In this document: positions 1 through 4,487 of the stretch, piece after piece
Position numbering within the stretch: position 1 is the first letter of the stretch
How the letters are laid out: each line of letters opens with the position of its first letter
Origin: Sporomusaceae bacterium
GTDB taxonomy: Bacteria; Bacillota; Negativicutes; DSM-13327
Assembly (NCBI GenBank): GCA_027492445.1
Contig: JAPUES010000197.1
Span: 1-8,568 of the forward strand
Reading direction: 5' to 3'
Length of the DNA stretch: 8,568 nucleotides
Program-made: the position numbers and the translations under genes
The notes under the pieces: generated by a model
The model's input: only the letters and a program-made list of their open reading frames with translations
Database searches by the model: none
Told to the model about the DNA's origin: nothing

Positions 1-502
1 ATACTCCCATATGTCGGGAGGAGAACCAGGAATATACCAAGGACTTTCTGCAGACTTATATCTTGCACCAAGAATAAATGATGGAAATGCTACCTATCAA
101 GAATTTTCTATAAGTAAGGGGGAAGAAATTGCACTAGACGGATTAAAAATTGTATTTCTAAAACACAAAATGGAGAATATGGGAAATCAGGTAATGGGAT
201 TTAAATCCTATCTCCAGATAAGTAAAGACGGTATCACCCAAGAAATCATGCCCTATTTTCAATACCGCAATGGAATGGTTACTAGCATAGCTGAAAAAGC
301 CTTTGAACAGCATGAGTTTAAGCTCAATAGTGTAAATCTTTATAAAGGCGTAGCCAGTATTGGCTATAGAAATCTACTGGCTGAGAAGGAAACAGTTGAA
401 GTGGAATTTAGCCGTAAACCTTTTATAAGCTTGGTTTGGCTTGGGGCAATAATAATTTCCATTAGTACCGTCTTAGGGACGGTTAAATGTCTGATGAAAT
501 AA
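1..502 (+). CDS. CcmF-like cytochrome c biogenesis protein, C-terminal part (5' truncated by window)
   Basis: This is the last ~165 codons of a gene that enters from the left edge; the reading frame is open from base 2, and the ATG at 11 is probably internal. The pattern EPGIYQGLSADLYLAPR resembles the periplasmic C-terminal part of CcmF/NrfE heme lyases, where a glutamate and 'DLY' segment precede a beta-rich region. The protein ends with a basic/aromatic 'RKPFISLVWLGAIII' entry into a final membrane helix (about residues 138-160 counted from base 11) and a short cytoplasmic tail, as in CcmF. CcmF attaches heme to apocytochrome c at the outer face of the membrane. The heme-binding WWD region would lie upstream and cannot be seen. 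The TAA stop lies 90 bases before cooS with no obvious terminator between, so read-through into cooS is possible. A ResB- or other Ccm-type protein is the main alternative. Confidence 0.68.
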   Translation, partial: YSHMSGGEPGIYQGLSADLYLAPRINDGNATYQEFSISKGEEIALDGLKIVFLKHKMENMGNQVMGFKSYLQISKDGITQEIMPYFQYRNGMVTSIAEKAFEQHEFKLNSVNLYKGVASIGYRNLLAEKETVEVEFSRKPFISLVWLGAIIISISTVLGTVKCLMK

Positions 503-576
503 GATGTGCTGTTATCCCTAACTTGCTTACTTTTTAGCGTATAGTTTTCCTTAATTGTGTAAAAAATAAGGCAAAA

Positions 577-584
577 AAGGGGGG
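577..584 (+). promoter_or_regulatory. Ribosome binding site that fixes the GTG start of cooS
   Basis: AAGGGGGG lies 8 bases before the GTG at 593. No ATG with a comparable site is available nearby in frame, so the GTG start and the long N-terminus are supported. The 90-base gap 503-592 shows no convincing -35/-10 pair: a TATAGT at 540-545 has no well-spaced -35. Transcription may therefore come from upstream or need an activator. Confidence 0.7.
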
Positions 585-592
585 TAATACTA

Positions 593-2719
593 GTGTCAAA
601 TGATAAGGAAGTTTTAATAAAAAGCACTGATGAAACTAGCCGTGGTGATGTGGAATCTGTCCCAGGAAAAGGTGATGCCAGCGGTACGAATGATCCTAAC
701 CTACATTTTGATGTACACCAAAATTCTAGAAAATTCTATGAAATTGAAAAATCACCTGCTGACATGGAAGAGGTACATAAATGGCAGCGAAAACATATTC
801 AGGTACATGACCAGAGTAAGGATGGATTTCCACTTAACATAATTGTGGATCCAGCCATGCGTGAAATGTACCAGCACGTTCACGCACAAGGATTAACAAA
901 TGTCTTCGATCGATTCGAGCAACAAGAAAAAATTCGGTGCAATTTTTGTACATCAGGCTTATCTTGCCAATTATGTGCGAACGGTCCTTGCCGTATTAAT
1001 GCTAAGACACCGAGAGGTAATTGTGGTGTTGATGCTCATGTAATGGTCGCAAGGAATTTTGTTTACCGTCATGTAACCATTGGAACCTCAGCGAATATTT
1101 TTCATGCTCAGCAGGCCGCCCGTACCTTAAAAGCGGCAGCAGAAAATCCGGAAAGTGGCTTGAAGATTCGTGATAAAGACAAGCTTCTCAAATATGCAGA
1201 AATGGCTGGTTTAAATAGTCATGAGGATATTACTAAAGTAGCCATTAATTTTGCCAATTGGGTACTAGAAGATATGGGCAGACCTTATTGGGAAGAGTCG
1301 GCAATGACCCAAGCCTTTGCTCCTCCTAAGCGTCAAGAATTATGGCGCAAATTAAAATTATTTCCAGGTGGCGGTTTTAGTGAGATTGCATTAGCGCAAA
1401 CAAAGTGTATGACTAATCTTAATGCTGATCCTGTTGATTTTCTATTAACTTCTGTACGCTTAGGTGTGGCCAATGAATACCAAGGCCTATTTGCCCTTGA
1501 TATTTTACAAGAAATTTTAATGGGTACACAAAAAATCAGAACAGCAAAGCAAAATATGGGATTACTTAAAAAAGATATGGTAAATATAATTACCAATGGA
1601 CATATGCCATTGACGGCTCATGTCGTCATTGAACTAGCATCCACGCCAAAGTGGCAGGAAAAAGCACGGAAGGCTGGTGCAACAGGTCTTCAAATATTAG
1701 GTCATGTTTGTGAAGGACAGCAACTCCTTAATTACGAAGATACTGGGAAAATGAGTGCTTATGGCGGACAAGAAGGAGAGTGGTTGTCCGAAGAATACTT
1801 GCTTGCAACTGGGGCAGTTGATTTATTTATGTTTGACTATAACTGTACCATTCCTACATTACCCCTTTATGCAAAACGTTTTGGTACGAGGATGGTAAGT
1901 ACTCATGAAGTAATTCGGATGCCAGATACAGAAGTCGTAGAGTTTAAACCAGCAGAAATGACTAAACAAGCAGAGAAAATCTTGGATATGGCAATTGAAG
2001 CCTACTCGAAACGTAATGCTGAAAATAAAGAAGTCTATATTCCTCCCCATATATCAGATTGTATGATTGGCTTTAGTACAGAATCAGTAAAAGAAGCGTT
2101 AGGTGGTTCATGGAAACCTTTGATTGATGCTATTGTCGAGGGTAAAATTCGTGGTATTGCTACTATTGTTGGTTGCACTACTGCACGCTACGGGCAAGGT
2201 GGCAGTAATATTTTCCGCATTACCAAAGGTCTTATTGAAAAGGATATCTTAGTATTATCTGGAGGTTGTACTTCCTCCGTTATGCAGTACACTGGACTTG
2301 CAGATCCAAAAGCTGCAGAGGAAGCAGGGGATGGATTAAAAGCTGTTTGTAAGGCGCTGGGCATTCCACCAGTCCTTTCCTATGGGGCCTGTGTAGACAT
2401 TGGTAAAATGACACAAACTGCAAAAGAAATTGCCGATATCTTAGATGTAGATACAAATATGTTGCCGATTGTTATTGGTGCACCAGAATACTTAGAACAA
2501 AAAGCCGTCGCCGATGCTTGTACTGCTATTGCCCTTGGATGGTTAGTGCACGTGGCGCCTGTTCCCTCTGTGATAGGCAGTGATTTGGTAGTAAAAACAT
2601 TAACCGAAACGACTGAAACCTTAGGCTTGGGTAAACTTACAGTAGAAACAAGTGCCGATAAAACCGTTGAAATTTATGTCGCTCATATCGAAAAGAAACG
2701 CAAGGAACTTGGTATTTGA
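593..2719 (+). CDS. cooS: Anaerobic Ni-Fe-S carbon monoxide dehydrogenase, catalytic subunit
   Basis: Interconverts CO + H2O and CO2 + 2 electrons + 2 protons at a [Ni-4Fe-4S] C-cluster; the family is a homodimer, normally cytoplasmic. Visible cysteines: C116 and C119 (C-x2-C, D-cluster), then C125, C128, C133, C144 (B-cluster). All C-cluster ligands align: H337 (NGHMP), C373 (HVCEG), C418 (DYNC), C528 (VGC), C559 (GGC), C600 (GAC). The catalytic lysine corresponds to K637 in EYLEQKAVA. At 708 residues it exceeds the usual ~620-680, mainly through a polar N-terminal extension of roughly 60-75 residues. Side chains around the active site differ from the Carboxydothermus/Moorella type (N168, V372, D641), matching what I recall of clostridial AcsA-like CODHs. 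No AcsB, CooC or CooF gene is next to it, so whether it serves CO oxidation, acetyl-CoA synthesis or redox balance is open. It ends at a bidirectional terminator. Confidence 0.95.
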   Translation: MSNDKEVLIKSTDETSRGDVESVPGKGDASGTNDPNLHFDVHQNSRKFYEIEKSPADMEEVHKWQRKHIQVHDQSKDGFPLNIIVDPAMREMYQHVHAQGLTNVFDRFEQQEKIRCNFCTSGLSCQLCANGPCRINAKTPRGNCGVDAHVMVARNFVYRHVTIGTSANIFHAQQAARTLKAAAENPESGLKIRDKDKLLKYAEMAGLNSHEDITKVAINFANWVLEDMGRPYWEESAMTQAFAPPKRQELWRKLKLFPGGGFSEIALAQTKCMTNLNADPVDFLLTSVRLGVANEYQGLFALDILQEILMGTQKIRTAKQNMGLLKKDMVNIITNGHMPLTAHVVIELASTPKWQEKARKAGATGLQILGHVCEGQQLLNYEDTGKMSAYGGQEGEWLSEEYLLATGAVDLFMFDYNCTIPTLPLYAKRFGTRMVSTHEVIRMPDTEVVEFKPAEMTKQAEKILDMAIEAYSKRNAENKEVYIPPHISDCMIGFSTESVKEALGGSWKPLIDAIVEGKIRGIATIVGCTTARYGQGGSNIFRITKGLIEKDILVLSGGCTSSVMQYTGLADPKAAEEAGDGLKAVCKALGIPPVLSYGACVDIGKMTQTAKEIADILDVDTNMLPIVIGAPEYLEQKAVADACTAIALGWLVHVAPVPSVIGSDLVVKTLTETTETLGLGKLTVETSADKTVEIYVAHIEKKRKELGI

Positions 2720-2721
2720 AG

Positions 2722-2760
2722 AAAAGTCTTCCGCCATTACGTAATGGTGGAAGACTTTTT
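2722..2760. terminator. Bidirectional intrinsic terminator between cooS and the convergent regulator gene
   Basis: A nearly perfect inverted repeat centred at 2740/2741 (18 possible base pairs, one of them G-T at 2733/2748) is flanked by AAAA on the left and TTTTT on the right. It therefore has a U-tract when read from either strand. It begins three bases after the cooS stop and lies 23 bases beyond the regulator stop on the other strand, so it plausibly ends both transcripts. Confidence 0.9.
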
Positions 2761-2782
2761 AGCATAAAGTACTAAGGAATTT

Positions 2783-3478
2783 TTATAATCCAGCAAGTTT
2801 TATTAATCCTTCAAGATTTTTAATCTTAATAGAAGCGCGATGAAATTCAATGAGGTCTTCATCTCTCATACGTCCCATTTCTCGCGATAAGCCTGTCCGA
2901 GAGACATTCAAAAAATCGGCTAAGTCATTTCGACGTAAGGGGAGATGAAAGGATGTTGTTTTTGTTCGATGATGTTGTTCAAGGAGATAGGTGCTTATTT
3001 TGCTCCGCATTGTGGTGAGGGTAAGGTATTGAACCTTTCGATTTAATAAAAGTGCTTTTTGAGAAAGTATTAACAAGAAATTTTTAATAAGCTGTGTATG
3101 CCCTGGACATAGATTAGAACATTCCCCAATGATTTTATCAGAAGGGAGAAAAATAGCAGAGCAATCTGTTTGGGCAAATACAGATGCTGGCCAATAAGCA
3201 TTTTCCGAAAAGGCTATCATTTCACCAAATACATCACCAGTTCCTAAAAATGTCATAATAGTTCTGTTTCCTGCGGCATTTTCCTTTATGACAGCTCCTT
3301 CGCCAGTGAGTAAAATTCCTAGGCCATGAAACTTTTCACCTTCGAGAGCAATATAACTATTCTTTTTATAACTATATTTTTTAGGCTGTAAACAAGCAAG
3401 CATGCTTGCTAGTTCCTTTTCTAGAATTCCTTTAAATAAGGGTGATGTCATCAAAACCTTACATAGATTATTATACAA
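2783..3478 (-). CDS. Crp/Fnr-family transcriptional regulator, ligand unknown
   Basis: 231 residues in the standard CRP layout: an N-terminal cyclic-nucleotide-fold beta barrel (about 12-115) with EGE at 46-48 and FGEM at 84-87, a long dimer helix (about 125-150), and a C-terminal winged helix-turn-helix (about 180-205). The recognition helix begins near S193-RTGLSRE. Where CRP has the cAMP-binding R82-S83, this protein has W96-P97, so cAMP is unlikely. It lacks a CooA-type heme-ligand histidine and the FNR N-terminal three-Cys motif; cysteines are at 6, 29, 106, 120 and 124. The start is TTG, supported by GGTGGAG (3490-3484) 5 bases upstream; ATG at residue 10 is a weaker alternative. It is convergent with cooS and divergent from the ferredoxin-like gene. 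Similar regulators accompany hcp, ferredoxin or nitrosative-stress genes (HcpR-like), a family parallel only. Confidence 0.9.
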   Translation of the reverse strand: MYNNLCKVLMTSPLFKGILEKELASMLACLQPKKYSYKKNSYIALEGEKFHGLGILLTGEGAVIKENAAGNRTIMTFLGTGDVFGEMIAFSENAYWPASVFAQTDCSAIFLPSDKIIGECSNLCPGHTQLIKNFLLILSQKALLLNRKVQYLTLTTMRSKISTYLLEQHHRTKTTSFHLPLRRNDLADFLNVSRTGLSREMGRMRDEDLIEFHRASIKIKNLEGLIKLAGL

Positions 3479-3498
3479 AAAAACTCCACCTTGTTTTT

Positions 3499-3514
3499 GG
3501 TAGCCACGGCTACC
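3499..3514. promoter_or_regulatory. Perfect 7-2-7 palindrome, probable operator for the adjacent Crp/Fnr protein
   Basis: GGTAGCC-AC-GGCTACC is an exact inverted repeat, much more GC-rich than its AT-rich surroundings. Its centre (3506.5) lies about 41.5 bases upstream of the start site predicted from TATAAT at 3536-3541, the classical class II position for Crp/Fnr activators. For the leftward regulator promoter it lies just downstream of the predicted start, suiting autorepression. It could instead form a short hairpin in the regulator mRNA leader. Binding by this particular protein is inferred from position. Confidence 0.6.
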
Positions 3515-3541
3515 GTTTTTCTGACTATATTATATTATAAT
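3513..3541 (+). promoter_or_regulatory. Predicted activator-dependent promoter of the ferredoxin-like gene
   Basis: A consensus TATAAT -10 box at 3536-3541 is paired, at 17 bases, with CCGTTT, a poor -35 box that overlaps the right arm of the palindrome. A perfect -10 with a failed -35 under an operator is typical of class II activation. The surrounding TATATTATATTATAAT run offers other -10 choices, so the exact start is uncertain. Confidence 0.5.
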
Positions 3542-3556
3542 TAGATTCAAATACAA
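3529..3556 (-). promoter_or_regulatory. Predicted promoter of the Crp/Fnr regulator gene
   Basis: On the minus strand TTGTAT (3556-3551) is followed after 16 bases by TATAAT (3534-3529), giving a start near 3522. It overlaps the rightward promoter back to back, so binding of polymerase at one side may exclude the other. The palindrome at 3499-3514 falls about 15 bases into the transcript. Confidence 0.45.
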
Positions 3557-3579
3557 GGAAAGCTTTTAGGAGGAATAGT

Positions 3580-4245
3580 ATGATTCGCGAAATTATAAAA
3601 ATAGATGAAGAAAAATGTATAGGGTGTGGGCTTTGTACTTCCGCTTGTCAAGAGGGAGCTCTCCAGCTGATAGATGGAAAAGCAAAGTTAGTATCGGAGT
3701 CCTATTGTGATGGTCTAGGAAAGTGTTTACCTAATTGCCCCGTAGGGGCGCTGACAATTGAAAAATGTGAAGCCATTGCTTTTGACAAAAAGAATAGAGA
3801 ACAACACCTTCAAGGGAAAACAGGCATGGTTAAATCAGATAAGACAAGAGAGGACGAAAAAAAAGAAGGGACCGAGTCCCAATTAGGGCAATGGCCATGC
3901 CAGATAAAACTTGTTCCAGCCAATGCTACTTACTTTGATAATGCACATTTGCTAATAGCAGCTGATTGTACGGCTTTTGCCTATGCTAATATTCATAATG
4001 ATTTTATGAAAAACAAAATTACTATTATTGGCTGTCCGAAGTTAGATAGTGTTAATTATGCTGAAAAGTTAAGGGAGATATTAAGCTTGCATGTTATCAA
4101 GAGCATCACCGTATTGCGAATGGAAAAGCCTTGCTGCGGCGGTATTGTCCATGCGGTTAAGGAAGCTCTAATAACTAGTGGTAATATGGTTCCGTGGCAT
4201 GCAGTTATCATTAGTACTGATGGCAGAATTATCGAAGAAGAATAG
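3580..4245 (+). CDS. Atypical dicluster 4Fe-4S ferredoxin-like protein with Cys-containing C-terminal domain
   Basis: A 221-residue soluble protein; ATG is preceded by AGGAGG at 3568-3573. The N-terminal ferredoxin module has a full first motif, C13-x2-C16-x2-C19-x3-C23. The second motif, YCDGLGKCLPNCP, has C43, C49 and C53 with Leu46 where a fourth cysteine is normally found. Residues 70-105 form a charged Lys/Glu-rich linker. The C-terminal domain (about 105-221) carries C107, C130, C152 (IGCPKLD) and the pair C185-C186 (PCCGG), which may bind another metal site or be redox active. I recall similar 'CDGLG' ferredoxin-like proteins in anaerobes, often near hcp or Crp/Fnr genes. A role as electron carrier or redox sensor is plausible but unproven. 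It is transcribed alone, divergent from the regulator, and a partnership with CooS is only suggested by proximity. Confidence 0.85.
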   Translation: MIREIIKIDEEKCIGCGLCTSACQEGALQLIDGKAKLVSESYCDGLGKCLPNCPVGALTIEKCEAIAFDKKNREQHLQGKTGMVKSDKTREDEKKEGTESQLGQWPCQIKLVPANATYFDNAHLLIAADCTAFAYANIHNDFMKNKITIIGCPKLDSVNYAEKLREILSLHVIKSITVLRMEKPCCGGIVHAVKEALITSGNMVPWHAVIISTDGRIIEEE

Positions 4246-4258
4246 CATAGTAGTTAAG

Positions 4259-4293
4259 GGGCTGTCGCACTAAAAAAGTGTGGCGGCCCTTTT
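4259..4293 (+). terminator. Strong intrinsic terminator after the ferredoxin-like gene
   Basis: A 13-pair stem (GGGCTGTCGCACT with AGTGTGGCGGCCC, including G-T pairs) closes a five-A loop at 4272-4276 and is followed by TTTT at 4290-4293. It starts 14 bases after the stop codon. The wobble pairs make it asymmetric, so it works best on the plus strand. It separates this gene from the downstream ThDP-enzyme operon. Confidence 0.88.
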
Positions 4294-4302
4294 AACTGTA
4301 GT

Positions 4303-4331
4303 TTGAAACTTTTTATATTCATAGGTATAAT
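4303..4331 (+). promoter_or_regulatory. Sigma-A-type promoter of the ThDP enzyme-kinase operon
   Basis: TTGAAA at 4303-4308 and TATAAT at 4326-4331 are separated by exactly 17 bases, close to the housekeeping consensus. It sits just after the preceding terminator. The predicted start near 4338 leaves a leader of about 150 bases before the ATG at 4488. Confidence 0.75.
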
Positions 4332-4337
4332 TATTAA

Positions 4338-4487
4338 AAACCATTGCACATTAGGAGGAAATTTGTAATATAAGTGGAATTTTAAGAATAAAATGTATTT
4401 TATGGGTGAAATATGGAGATTTAATTTAAAACCATTGCTGTTAAAGATAAAGTTTTTATTACTCAGCATTCATTCAAGGAGGAAGAA
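4338..4487 (+). other. Long AT-rich 5' leader of the ThDP enzyme operon
   Basis: This predicted untranslated leader holds an AGGAGG at 4353-4358 that is not followed by any usable reading frame (a TTG just downstream is directly followed by TAA). It also holds an 11-base direct repeat AAAACCATTGC (second copy 4428-4438; first copy 4337-4347 at the predicted transcript start). A 32-codon frame at 4393-4491 is Leu-rich but has no clear ribosome binding site. I see no riboswitch, T-box or terminator-type hairpin. Confidence 0.4.

Noticed and set aside
503..592. Promoter or Fnr-type site directly upstream of cooS
   Set aside because: TTGCTT (523-528) and TATAGT (540-545) are only 11 bases apart, and TTGTGT with the following A-run is not palindromic. 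CCTTA/TAAGG could form only a weak 5-pair stem.
364..627. 87-residue minus-strand frame across the end of the CcmF-like gene and the start of cooS
   Set aside because: It overlaps two well-supported plus-strand coding ends and has no family resemblance.
1333..1596. 87-residue minus-strand frame inside cooS
   Set aside because: Antisense to conserved CODH sequence; a frame shadow.
2783..3478. Identification of the regulator as the CO sensor CooA
   Set aside because: CODH proximity is tempting, but the heme-ligand Cys/His segment of CooA is replaced by FGEM-IAF and no N-terminal Pro2 is present (sequence begins M-Y-N-N).
4353..4368. AGGAGG followed by TTG-TAA as a start-stop or tiny gene
   Set aside because: Spacing is only 4 bases and the frame ends at once; the next GTG gives three codons. 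I see no gene, only a possible leader element.
4254..4469. 71-residue minus-strand open frame in the gap before the ThDP enzyme gene
   Set aside because: It runs through the terminator hairpin and the predicted promoter, is rich in Phe/Lys/Asn/Ile as expected of AT-rich noncoding DNA, and lacks a domain.
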